Positions 1-11,560 of a stretch of DNA of 64,000 bases are shown here, one piece after another; within the stretch, counting starts at the first letter, position 1; every line of letters begins with the position of its first letter. The notes under the pieces are model-generated. The model saw only the letters and a list, made by a program, of their open reading frames with translations, was not told where the DNA came from and did not search any database. Source of the stretch: Thuidium tamariscinum (lineage: Eukaryota; Streptophyta; Bryopsida; Hypnales; Thuidiaceae). The position numbers were made by a program, and so were the translations under genes. The DNA lies in the NCBI GenBank assembly GCA_947034885.2, contig OZ019759.1, positions 13,642,501-13,706,500 of the forward strand. The letters are read 5' to 3'.

Positions 1-103
1 CCTAAACCCTCAATTTCTGTGCTTTGAATTCATCATTTAGTAGAACTCTCAAAATATGGATTCATGATGAACACGACATTGAGAAACTTGTTTTATATGA
101 CAG

Positions 104-3100
104 ATCAACGGAAGGCTCTCATGTGAAGACGAATATGATTCACAACATATACCAGGTTCAGAAGTATGGGTTGTTACCTATTGAACGGTTCAATGAGATG
201 TTGAGGCCGTCAGAGTTGAAGTGGTGTGGACTACCGAAAACCAAGAAGACGTGGTATTCTATGCCACAAGAGGTCTTCACTTCCTTTATTTTCCGGGTGA
301 GATATTCTTTTCCCATGTTTCTTAATTTTCATTTGACTAATGTTTTCTATTAATTTTTGAGGTACTGATTTCAAGTCATTTGGGAACTTGGTTTTCTCAG
401 CAAGAAATATCTCAAGCCGCTGATGCAGCTGCTCGCAAATACAATGAGGTCACTCCAGAGGGCAAGAACACTGCGGAAGGTCTTGCACAAGCAATGAGAG
501 ATGGGGCAAAAGAGAAGACTGGAAAGTTGAACTCGAAGATGTCCAAATTGTTAGCGGTGGCAAATCCAGCTAATACGCTTGGATTTTTGGAAGAAGTAAG
601 TAATTTCTCCATTTCATAATAAAATGAGAAATGTCACTTCAAAATTCCATACAAATCTAATTTTTTTTTCTCTGGTGTAGGTGGAGAAGCATTGGATCTC
701 AAATGAGATTCCTGAGATGACCTTGGAGAAGTTGCAGATGGTTGCAACATGCAATACGACTCCGGCTCATAAAATCAAGTTCTTGAAGTGGTGGAATTCT
801 TCCATCCTTTCATGGGAGTCAAGGTGTTTCCCACCCAAACCAGTATCTGAATTACTACTTGGTCCATTTCTAAATCGATGTGTCTGGTATGCTGGGGTAA
901 GCACTTCTTATCACCACATGCTGCATTCTTGAAATTCGATTTGAGAAAGGCATTCCTATAAATGTTTGAGTATTGAAATTGAACCACTATTGTTTGCTTA
1001 GAATGGTTAATAATTTGTTTATCAATTACAACAGATTGAGGATGCTGCACTTGAATACTTTGAGGCGGTTGTAAGCCAAGACAACATTCCTATCAACATG
1101 AAGCTTCCCTCAAAGCCCGAGACGTTAGTGGACTATTTGGAAGGATGGAGGAGGAAGATTTGGGATCAAGGTTTCATGGCACAGTTGAGAGGAGCTAACT
1201 ACTTCAAGAAAAGTGACAACTTCCACACTTTTGAGGGGGCCAATCATGCTGTGCGTAGGGTTCTCTTTCGGTGAGATCTTCCTAATAATTAACTGTCTTC
1301 ATTCCTACTTATTGCACAACTCTCTGAATTTCAACTTTTTTGTGCTACTTAGTTGTTTTTTTCCGTGATGTTCAATATTTTGGGGGTCCTAGAGGTACCT
1401 CTTGGACATCCGGCGGATCCGTCGGATGTCCAAGAGATACCTCTGGGACCCCCCAATTTCCATCACTGGAATTGAAATAATGACTTTTTAAATGAGATTT
1501 TTCTTTAGGTTCAAATGTGGTTTCTTTTTGTTTTGCTTGTGGATTGTATCTATATTATTGTTTGTCTTCCAAGCTTCTATTACTTACCACATTATTGCTC
1601 ATGGCAGGTACTTCAAGTATGAGCTAGAAGCAAAAGGTGCCATTGAGAAAGCAGACCTTCTTCCATTTCTATCTGGATTTCTTGACCGCAACTCATCGGA
1701 TTGCATGTTCACGGTGAATGAAATTCGCACATTCACCATGGCTCATCTTAGTGGTGGGGGGTGGTACCTTGATTGCCCTATTTCTTATACACATCCATCT
1801 GAGGTAGAGCTGCGGAATTCTTTGGAGGGAATTAGCACCGTGACCATGGAGGTTGATGAGTTTGTTGGCCTCACTGAGAAGCAGAGGCAAAAGGCCATTG
1901 CAAGGAAGGAGACTAATGACAGAAGAAAGGCTGCTCGCATTCAGTTGGCTCTGGAGAACAAGGAGAAGAAAGAAGCCGAGCGTCTTGCAAAGTTAGAGGA
2001 GAAGGAGAAGGAACGGGCAAAAGGGAAGAAAGTAGTAGATGGCAGTGGCGCTCCAGCCTCATCAACATTGGATGAAGGTTCTCAGATGCAAGGTGCATCT
2101 CAGGGAGGATTGAAGAGGAAGGCGGTACTTCCTGACTTCACGGAAGAAGTCATCACTCAAGGGACCCAAGTCATTGCCCTTGGTGATGATGATGATGTCA
2201 CCTCCGAGGAGTTACTATTGGATGTCTCCATTGGAGAAGTGGTAGACAATGAAGGTATACAGGGATCAAATTGTTACACCGAGGTCATGGAGTTTCTGCG
2301 GAAGGTAATCTTTGTCATTGTCACTGTATTGTGCAGTTCAATTGGATCAAGAAAAGAGTATTATTTTGTATTTCTATTCATCAAATTCTCATATATTGAA
2401 GAAATGAACTTGCAGATGGTGGTAGGAAAAGCAAGAGTTTATGGTGGGGTTGTCAATCGGCATCCAGGAGTTGATCTTATGATATTTGACTGCCAAGAGA
2501 ACTTGCCTGTACCAGACATTGGGGGCTCCAAGCACATTCCTTATTGGAACGCAGATAAGGAGTATTTTACCATCTTTCAAGCTTTTGCATTTGCAGACAA
2601 GCATTTGCAGGACAACGGCTGCATTGTTGTGTTCCATTCTTGGGGCCAAGACTCCTTGGAAACCATTGCAGGACTTCTTCAAGAGTACCCAAACATCAGG
2701 AAGATGAAAGAGTGGATGGGCATGAATAGCATGCACCTTACATCAGCAGTTCAACCAGATCAAACGGTATTACTTTCTTAATGTTTGAAAATATTCATTA
2801 GAAGATGAATTAGTTACTTTTTTTGTTACTTATTCTCATGTCACTTTTGCTTGTGCTTGCAGACTTTGAAGTTTGGCATTACACTGTTTGTCAAGCATCT
2901 AGGAGATCGAGGGAAATCAAATTTTCAGTTCAGGCGTTCTCAAACCATGCTGAAAGCCAAGGTAGACCTCCGTCGCGATGACCTGCTCATGAATTACACA
3001 ACGGAGGACACCATGTTGATGAATGACATGGATCGAATGGCTTGGCGCGGAGCTCGAGAGAAGGACGCCCGCTTTATTCAGTTCATCATCGAAGGCACCA

Positions 3101-3796
3101 CTGATGAAGGAGACATAGTACTTGATTGTACTGCATCTACAGGTGAGTTTTGATTTCTTGAATGTCTTGAAACCATCTCTACTTTATGTAGTCAATGATT
3201 ACAAAAATGATTCACCTTCTGGTTTGTGGCAGGTGCATCTATTACTGCATGCCGTGCAATGGGGCGTCATATTGTTGCGTTGGAAGAAGACAAGAGGATT
3301 TTTCAGCACATCCTCTTGCCAATGAAGAAAGTAGATGCTCCAGTGATCGTGGCTCCAAGTTCAGAGGCAGCACCTGTGGTTTTATCACAAGATCAAGATG
3401 CTGTTGTGATTGTGCCTCGGAAGTTCGTTCGGCGCCCTAAACCCTGTAAGTAAGTTTTTTTATATATCCATTTTCTATTTTCATTGTAGTTGGAATGTTT
3501 CATTTATCTAACAATGCATTTGGTGCATATGTAGCAACGACGGAGTAGTCATGGAGGACGAAGTGAAGAAGAGACAAAGACTCATCTCAAGCCCGGAGAA
3601 GCCGTTCGATCTTCCAATCTATGCAGAGCAATTAGCATCAGCGTTTGCTGAGTTTGGTACTTCTAAATCCAAAAAACGCAAACCTTCTTACGCTCTAAAT
3701 GTCTTACAATTCATAGATGGATCAGCGTCTGAGGGTAGAGAGACTTCAGAGTCTTCTAGTGACATGGATTCTGCGACAGAGTCTACTGCAAATTAG
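104..3796 (+). CDS. ParB-like/DNA-methyltransferase-like fusion gene 1 (5' end outside window)
   Basis: Nine exons: 104-296, 401-595, 681-896, 1035-1270, 1608-2304, 2416-2766, 2863-3142, 3233-3449 and 3535-3796, all with GT and AG borders. They sum to one open frame of 881 codons ending in TAG. The first visible exon starts in the third base of a codon, and the paralogue at 30524-35582 shows that one more exon, carrying the ParB-like domain, should lie upstream. Visible parts in order are a helical region, a Lys/Glu-rich stretch near 1890-2040, and a C-terminal domain like the N6_N4_Mtase family. That domain reads FDCQENLP where the family has DPPY (about 2487-2510), and later GDIVLDCTASTG then GRHIVALEEDKR, resembling the family's FxGxG motif and following acidic loop. 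The order, DPPY-like before FxGxG-like, is that of beta-class methyltransferases. The DPPY replacement argues against normal catalysis. No internal stop was found, so this copy may be functional. Function is unknown. Confidence 0.75.
1380..1456. repeat. Large palindrome in intron 4 of gene 1
   Basis: The arms pair almost fully around a GGATCC centre at 1415-1420. Each arm contains its own small palindrome centred on GGTACC (1394-1399) or its diverged partner AGATACC (about 1436-1442). It lies wholly inside the intron 1271-1607 and shares its design with the four palindromes at 28.3-29.5 kb. Confidence 0.85.
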
Positions 3797-4393
3797 ACTC
3801 ATGGAATTGACATATTTCATGAGTCAAACCAGTATGTTTTGATTTTTATTATGATTGGATTTGTGTGCTTTATGGCTATATATTGTTTGCTCTCATGGCT
3901 ATATAGTGTTTGCTTCTATTGCTATATATAGTTTTTTTTATGGCTATAAATTGTTTTTTATTTTTCTCTTGAATCTTGTTATTTGGAATTTTCTATTCAA
4001 TTGAATATCAAGGAGATAGATCGTCACCTACAAATGGGTCTCAATGAAAAAAATGGGAAGTTAACATATACTCCCCTCCAAATGGATCTCAATGAAAAAA
4101 ATGGGAAGCTGAACATATAGTCCCTTCCAAATGGTTATGTATGAATAAAAATGGCAAGTAAAATATACACTTTATCTTCCTTGAAATACAATATATTTTC
4201 ACTAAATATAAATTGAAGAACCCTAAACCAACTCGAACCAAAGACATAATAAATTTGGTGTTGAACAAAGAACTTTAAATCCAACACAAATTCATTATTA
4301 CAAGCTCTTTTGACGGATTTAAGGTTTCTGCGAGAGGAAATATCCAAAATTCCAAATAACCCTCCAAAAGCAGTATACACTATTCAAAACTAC
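3797..4393. other. 3' flank of gene 1, no gene seen
   Basis: AT-rich. It holds short direct repeats of a 'tatggctata' motif (about 3870-3950) and a duplicated stretch around 4028-4120. Gene 2 has a partly similar 3' flank. Confidence 0.6.
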
Positions 4394-4512
4394 GGTCATA
4401 GGTAAATCCACGGTTACAGATCCTCATCCACTTTTTTGGAAAAAAAATCCACTTTTTTGGCCAAAAAAAGTTCCTGCTCACAAGCTCACAGGCTCACACG
4501 CTAGCAACCCTG
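4394..4512 (+). repeat. Dispersed GCTCACA-rich terminal repeat, copy 1
   Basis: Holds 'cggtcatagg', 'aatccacggtta', then a run of GCTCACA-type heptamers ending in GCTAGCAACCCTG. Related copies lie at 36235-36410 (same strand) and 19335-19552 (opposite strand). Each copy sits about 0.3-0.7 kb past the stop codon of a neighbouring gene. Confidence 0.6.
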
Positions 4513-7500
4513 GAGTTGCAACTTCTTGTTTTGTAAACAATATAATGGTCCTTTCTATTGTGGTTTTAATTAAAGCACAAGCTTCCATACTTAAGTGTTA
4601 ACCGCAGCCATTCACCGATACAAAAAGACTATAGGGTGGAAAATGAGTGGAAGAGTAAGAAAGAAATAACTAAAAAATCAATAAATAATTGAATCTCTAT
4701 ATCAACTAAAAACAAAATTCTAACACCAATACTTTAAACACTCTAGACTTTCAATTCTTCATTGACAATGAAAATGAAGAGAGTAGAAGCTCTCTTACCT
4801 TTATTTATTTGTTAGACAAAATAGGAGTTCAATAGAAAATAAATTTGTAAGAAATGGTAGCATTTGTTACAATGTGTTCTGAGCATTACATTGACATATG
4901 TGCTTGATAGCCATTTCTTTTAAACCATTGAAGAGCAAAATTGTACAAGGATTTACCCAAAGTTTTATTATATTTTTACAACATAAAAAGGATTATGAAG
5001 AATAATGTATACCAAATATAGAATGAAATATGTAAATCGAATAGTTGGATTTTTTCATGAAGTCATTCTCAACCCAAATAAATTTTTTTGAAAAGCACCA
5101 ATGTTTGTCTTGCACTTTTCTTTCCAAAGTAAGAAGGTGCTAGGTTGTAAATTGAATTCAGTATCTATTCATTTATTTAATTGACACTTACATTATTATG
5201 AAAAATTCATATTTAGAGAAGTGAAACTTGAATCTTGGAATAATCTTTACCATGTTTCAAACACCACAAAAGTTGTTCATAAGTTTTTCCTTACCCCTTC
5301 AATAACATAGGTGCCATTTTGTAGCGTTTGTTTGACTTCAGAGGATCATAAGAAAACATAAATGTAGTTGTTTCATTCCCTTTTTTTTTGAAACATGGAG
5401 AATTTTTCATTCCCTTTTTTAAAAGACATTCCGTATTCGATTATGAAGACTCTCCAACAGATTTTTTTAGTCAAACTAATAATAATGTTTGTTTTTTATA
5501 TAGTCAAGAAGATGTTGATAGCAGAATCTGCCATCCATGTATATTCTGAGAAATTCAACAAATTGGAAATTCCCCCTTCACAGCACATTTTAAAAACTTC
5601 AGCCCAACTAATGAAATGAAGGTCCTCTACAGTAGTTTGTACTCAAATGGATATTCAGGGAAAATTCTTGAAATGGAATGTTTTATTGCAAAGTGAACTT
5701 CAGTGACTTGTTTAATGTCCATTGCATCCCAATTTTAGAAGTACATAGAAATTGAGTTTTTATTGTGAAATTTGTCTCAAAAATGTATAAACCATGGTTT
5801 TTTTTGGCTTCTTGGTGCTAGCTAGTTCTCACCGGAAAAAATAATCTAGCTAAAAAACACCCCAAAACACCAGAAAACTTGGATGAAATCGCTAGACAAC
5901 TTTGAAATAAAGATATGTTTGTCTAATTTTAGATGAAAACCATACTCTACATCCAAGAATTCGATGAATGTTGCACTATGGAGCTCCCCTATAACATTTC
6001 ATGTCGCCACTATGGCTATTCCCCAAAAATGAAAAAAAACCCTAGTATAGACATGGTGATACTTCCAAATTTTTAGAAATAGTTTTCTATTTCATCTAAT
6101 TTTTTCTTACCTTTCTTTCCGATTTTTTCCATGAAAAATAGTTTTTTCTTAAAAAAAAATTTTCTTGTGAAGTATTTGAAGACATGTACTTTCATCTATT
6201 AAAATAGAAATAAAAAATTTCATGCATATGTGCTTCAAAAATGGTAACAAAATGAGTGTCATGCAAGGACACTTAAAAGCAATGGTTATTGGTCAATGTC
6301 TCGAGGGTTGAAAATTAAATGTCATGTTTTATTACATGATACCTCACAACCAGAGCAACAAAGTGCAGAAAATATGAATGATAGAATTTTGAAGTTTTAT
6401 TTTCTATGATTCAGTTGTACTATACTAAAAATAAAATTAATCCCTAAATGACGTATAGGCCATATTTTGATTAACAAACAAGAAAATCTTTTTGTACAGG
6501 ACAGAAATATAAATATTCATTATTTGAATTAGGGATAAAAAGGAAAATTCTTATAAAGGGTTGTGACATCCTTTGTCAAGTTTTTAATATTTTATAACGC
6601 AATGATTCCCACAAGATCAAAATTTAGGATTTCGAATGCTACCGGTTTATTGTTTAGGGGTTATGATAGAAGGCTAGACTTCTGATATGGCATTTTAAAA
6701 CAAACATGATTGAGAGGTACATTTTGTTGTTTTCGTGTATATTCTAGGAGGTTGCCCTTTGTATAGTGATATGGTATTTCAACTTCAAAATTTCATAACT
6801 AATTCTACAAAGCCCTAAAATAGGGGCATGATTGTAATAACTATTATTTATATACGGTTTAATAGTATTTAACATGAAATGAGCAAAGATTGCTCTACAA
6901 GAAATTGTATTTCTATTTGTAACACTTCATCAAAAATTTAAAAAACAAGATGCCTTCCAATGTCTTGAAAATGGAGGTTCTTTTAAATACAAAATGCATC
7001 TCAATTCATTGAAACTAAGATCAAGTTTATAAGATATTATCCAACATAATTTGTTTAAATAAAAATACTCAAATATCCGTTCTTATGAAGGAAAGTTCTT
7101 GGATCAACATCTGAAATTGATCTTCATCTATACAAAAATTGCATTTGATATTTTCTACAAGAAATTGACATAATATATAAATGAATTCTATAATATTCAA
7201 GCAATTTCTTGGTTATATTTCATCATTTTACACAATAGTCTCTTAAAAATTATAGATGATCAATTTTCAAATTCAAATTGCATAGGTACTTTTTTTGAAG
7301 ATCAAATTTAAATATAAATTATGTGGATTTTTTTAAGGTCTTGAACTTTTTAAATATTGTAAGTGAAATGTCCGAAAGGGTGGAATATTTTTTCTTCCAT
7401 ATTGCCTATTTCTGAAATACATTAAAATTGACCCCGAAATGTCCAAATTATATTTTGGGAGGGCAATGTAGCTATTTTGAACAACTCACTATGAATGGGA

Positions 7501-8968
7501 CTTTTAGTTTTATTTTTTTTCCTTGAAAATTTTCACACAATATATGCCTAAGGAGTAGCTTTGAAATATAACAGTTTTCTTAACTTTTGATTATATGGTT
7601 AATAAACTATTTTATGATATGCAATTTTTATTGCTTAGTAGGTACGTTGAGCACATCAAAAAAATCTCTAGAACTCACTTTCTAAAGAAATAATAATTTG
7701 AAATTGATTTTCAAGGTTTACAAATACATAGAAGTATTTGAATCATTCCATTTGGAGATGAAAGTTATGAAGAGAAGTAGTTTGTGAGCAATTATGGATT
7801 TTCTACACTTCAATAAACTTAGAAGTCATTCATTTAATTCATTTTTCAATATCTTTGGAAAAAAACCCACCATTTGATGTAGATTCTTTATTACAACACT
7901 ACAACCATTGGGATTGATATTTTTTAATTCAATAAATAAATTCATAACAACTTAGTATTTTGAATCATTCTCTACTTCTTTCTACATATTAAAATTTCCT
8001 TTATATTGTACAAAACTAAATGATGTAAAATGACTTTAGTATATAACAAACTTGCCTTGAAGAATTAGTCCAAAGAAGTACAATCATTTTGGAATTTCTT
8101 GATACAAACTTGACCTTGTAAAGTAGGGCTATTTATTTTCTACAAGGTAAAAAACAATTTTTTGTCAATTCAAATGCTATAATCTTACAATGCATACTAT
8201 AAAAGGTTTTGCACATTTTTTCACTTCTTTTTAGACCATCATATGTTGAGATCCTATAGTTACATGTCTCTAAGAAATTAATGCTTTTTTTCTTCTAAAA
8301 TTTGGTACTTGAACAAGAAATTACAAATTTAGAGGAGGAAAGTCAAAAACATTTAGGAAACAAAAAAGAATTTTCTTACATTGACATTATCAAGTGTAGA
8401 ATTCTAAAACAATTATTTATGATGATCACCAAGTTGAAAAGATGAAACAGCCTAGAAAAAGTGCCGAATCTACTCAATACTAAAATATAAAGTATTCACA
8501 AAATTTGTTGCCAAATTTTACCATATTGATGGTTGTAAAAATTCATATGCACATCATCTATGATAGGAAAATGTCATCTACCTCACCCAAATTGCATGTT
8601 AGTCTCTATTACAAAAATTGTGAAGAGGTATCACAAAATTCAATCTTGAATAATAACTCAATAATAAATTCTAGAAAATGTTGTAAGATTTGACCAAAAA
8701 ATATATTTATGAATTTAGATCAACTATTAAACTAATCAATATTAATCAACATATTTTTCGATTAAAATAAATTTTCGAAAATGAGGTGTATGATGTTGTG
8801 AGATTTTGGTAGTTTACCTTGTTAGATTAGCTTATAGGTTCAACCCAAAATAAGAATATGTATTCATGCTCTCATATTTGTAGTTGATGGTAAGAATATT
8901 CCTATAACTAAATTAGCTTAACCACAATAAATATTGAAACTACATTGAAAACTATCTTTTGTATTTTA
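4513..8968. other. AT-rich spacer, no gene seen
   Basis: No convincing coding region on either strand; the longest open stretches are AT-rich and show no motif. It contains one copy of a diverged dispersed repeat (5540-6330). Confidence 0.6.
5540..6330 (+). repeat. Diverged dispersed repeat X, copy 1
   Basis: Runs in parallel with 11040-11560. Both share a block 'cccaactaatgaaatg.aggtcct', a later 'attgca...tgaactt' block, and a distal part with 'gaagta...gacatgta' and 'caatggttat.ggtc'. Similarity is patchy, so the copies are old. Confidence 0.5.
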
Positions 8969-9500
8969 TTGAGTTCTTTCTAAATCAAAGGTTTTGCAAA
9001 TACTATGAGAAGAAGTAAATTAATATAATAAATTAATCTGCAAAAAAGTTATTAATATTTATACATCTTACAAAAGTATCCTACAAAGCAATTGACAGAA
9101 AAGACAAAGAATAAATATATAGATATTATATAGAATCGTAATATTCATTTAATTCTTTCTTTATCAAAGGTTTTGCATATACTATAAGAAGATGTAAATT
9201 GATATAATGAAATATTCTGCAGAATAATTATTAATATCTATACATCTTACATCTTACAAAAGTATCCTACATAGCAATTGATAGAAAAAACAAAGAATAA
9301 ACATCTAGATTTTATATAGCATCTTAATTTTTATTTAATTCTTTCTAAATCAAAAGTCGTGTATATACTATGAAAAAATGTAAATTGAATAAATAAAATA
9401 TTTTGCAAAATAATTGTTAATATTTATACATCTTACAAAAGTATCTTGTATATCAATTGATGGAAAAGACAAAGAATGAAAATCTAAGAATTATATGAAT
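8969..9500 (+). repeat. Tandem repeat, about 182 bp x 3
   Basis: Three successive copies start near 8971, 9152 and 9338 with 'ttctttctaaatcaaa', and each carries 'acatcttacaaaagtatc' and 'caattga..gaaaa.acaaagaa'. The copies differ by scattered substitutions and a short duplication of 'acatctt' in the second. Confidence 0.8.
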
Positions 9501-9599
9501 ATACTAATAGAAATATGAAAAAAAAAATGACTTACAAATAAATTCTAAATATACAAATCCATTGGAAGCATATTGTTTTTATACTAGTTTGATACATAA

Positions 9600-9965
9600 A
9601 TTAATTATAATAATAAAATAGAACCCCAAAATATGAAATATAGAAGAAATTAAAAAATAGAAACCTGAAATTAAACCCTAAAAGAGAATAATTAGAATAA
9701 TAGAAAAAAAAAGAAACCTAGAATTGAACCCTAAAATAGAATAATTAGAAGAAAGTAAAAAAATAAAAACCTACAATTGAACCCTAAAATAGAATAATTA
9801 GAAAAAAAATACATCTAAAAGTGAACCCTAAAACAAAATAATTAGAAGAAAAAGTAAAAGAAAAAACCTACAATTGAACCTTAAAATAAAATAATAAGAA
9901 GAAATAGAAAAAATAAAAATCTAAAATTGAATCCTAAAATAAAATAATTAGAAAATAATAAAAAA
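9600..9965 (+). repeat. AT-rich minisatellite, about 60 bp x 6
   Basis: Six degenerate units, each with a 'gaaccctaaaataaaataattag' type core and an A-rich linker. The ccctaaa inside the unit looks like the plant telomere heptamer, but it is part of a longer unit and is not a telomeric array. Confidence 0.75.
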
Positions 9966-10248
9966 AACAAAAATAGAAGTGGATTAGTTAATTGCTAAGG
10001 TCCAATAATTTTTCTTTCTAGTTTTTTTTCTAGTTTAATTTTTGGAAATAATTTGAGTAAAATAAAGTGAATCATTCATAGCTTAGTTCATCTACTTTGA
10101 AATAACTCTAAGAAATTCATACAAATTTGAAAGACTAACAATATATTTTCTATTTTTAAATAATTCTTTGCACGTGCTTCATATTTTTTTATTAACTTTT
10201 CTTGAATCATAGAAAATTTTAATACCCTAAACCTACATAATAAATGAA

Positions 10249-10395
10249 ATGTCTATGAATACACATATGTATTCTCATATTTGTCCCCTATGTAATAAAA
10301 CCTTCAATTTTGAAGAACAATGGAAAGCTCATGTAGGAGGTAAAAAACATAGAAATATGTTAGATTTAGCTTCTAGAAACATACGAATTCTCTAA
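10249..10395 (+). CDS. Small ORF with one U1-type C2H2 zinc finger
   Basis: A 48-codon ORF from ATG to TAA. It contains CPLCNKTF, then W-K-A-H and GGKKHRN. The spacing is C-x2-C-x12-H-x5-H, exactly that of the U1/JAZ-type finger found in RNA-binding and splicing proteins. I see no intron signals and no neighbouring coding sequence. It may be a captured exon, a relic of a longer protein, or a microprotein. The complete finger in noncoding-like DNA is hard to explain by chance, but expression is not shown. Confidence 0.55.
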   Translation: MSMNTHMYSHICPLCNKTFNFEEQWKAHVGGKKHRNMLDLASRNIRIL

Positions 10396-10990
10396 TTTTT
10401 TCATAATTTTCAGAAATAATATGGTTTCAAAATAGTACTAGTCATGGAATGTTACACTTGGTAGTTTAGGGATTTTTATTATTGAGGAGTACCGTGTTTT
10501 AATGCATTTGAGATGAAATTAGGATGACATGGTCTTATAATAGACCATAGCTCTCCACGTGAGAATTTGAAAAAAGTCATTTTTATGTTGTGTGGAAGTC
10601 CACAGAGTGAGCTTCCTTCTGGTTGCATCTTTGAATATGTAAAGTATTATTTTAGTGATTTTTTTTGATGAATGACCATCTCTATGAAATTGTTACAAAT
10701 TGAAATTTTTTATTTATAGAATGTACTTAATTGTTCTATTTTTACCTACATAAAACATCAAGATATTTATTTTCTTGGGACTTGGCAATTCTCTAGTTCT
10801 CCTACTTAGACAAATTCTCTGTGCAATTCCTTCCATGGGTACCTCCATCTTAAAGGTGTATGTATAAGTCATATTCTTTTAATTTTTTTAAAATCCTTTT
10901 TTTAATTTTAAAGTACTCCCAAATAAATCAAGCAAATGCAACAAATAGTGTAAGTGTTTGTTGCAATCACCCTCTAACTAATATTTGTTT
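10396..10990 (+). repeat. Diverged dispersed repeat Y, copy 1
   Basis: Matches 15120-15830 and 18170-18890 in order: 'cataattttcagaaata', 'gaggagtacc', 'gatgaaatt.ggatga.atggtctt', 'gtgtggaagtc.aca.agtgagctt', 'atgaccatctc.at..aattgtt' and 'gcaacaaatagt'. It begins right behind the zinc-finger ORF; the other two copies have no such ORF in front. Confidence 0.65.
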
Positions 10991-11039
10991 TCATTAATGT
11001 TTAAGGGTTCAAGGGTTTAAATGCATGGTAGTATTTGCC

Positions 11040-11560
11040 ATTTTCGTGTATTTTGAGAAATTTAGTGAATGTGCAATTTCTCCTTGAAAATGACATTTTT
11101 TGAATTTGAGCCCAACTAATGAAATGGAGGTCCTTTACTCGAGTTTCTTCTCTAATTAGAATTTTGGAAAACTTAATTAACTTGAATTTTTTATTGCAGT
11201 TTGAACTTTGGCTATATTTTGAATGTACACGGCAAATCTATTTACACCATGACGTTTGTCATTGTAATGTTCATACATGGTGAAATTTTCAGATTTTCTG
11301 AGATTATTCTCTATTTGAAATCATTCTTTCTTTAGTTTCTCTTAAGGAAATTTTGAAAAATACATTTTTACTCAAAAAATTCTGAATTTTCTATGAAGTA
11401 CAAAGGACATGTAGTTTTATCTTTGAAAAAGTAAATTAAAATTTTTCGTAGACATCTGGCTACAAAATGGCACAAACTGAGTGACAGATTGTGAGCCTTG
11501 AAACCAATGGTTATAGGTCCGGCATTTCAAGGTAAGGGTTAAGTTTGAGGACCATTGTCC
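11040..11560 (+). repeat. Diverged dispersed repeat X, copy 2
   Basis: Parallel to 5540-6330 (see there). It follows repeat Y copy 1 directly, so the two may once have been one longer element. Confidence 0.5.

Noticed and set aside
1-10. CCTAAACCCT at the window start looks like telomere repeat
   Set aside because: Only one and a half units, inside what must be an intron of gene 1.
1492-2781. One 429-codon ORF read as a single exon
   Set aside because: It reads through intron 2305-2415 and part of intron 1271-1607; splice sites and the paralogue show three separate stretches.
3551-3796. A separate downstream ORF of 81 codons
   Set aside because: An in-frame splice from 3449 to 3535 joins it to the main protein, and gene 2 shows the same.
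9600-9965. Interstitial telomere array
   Set aside because: ccctaaa appears once per 60-bp unit, not as a heptamer array.
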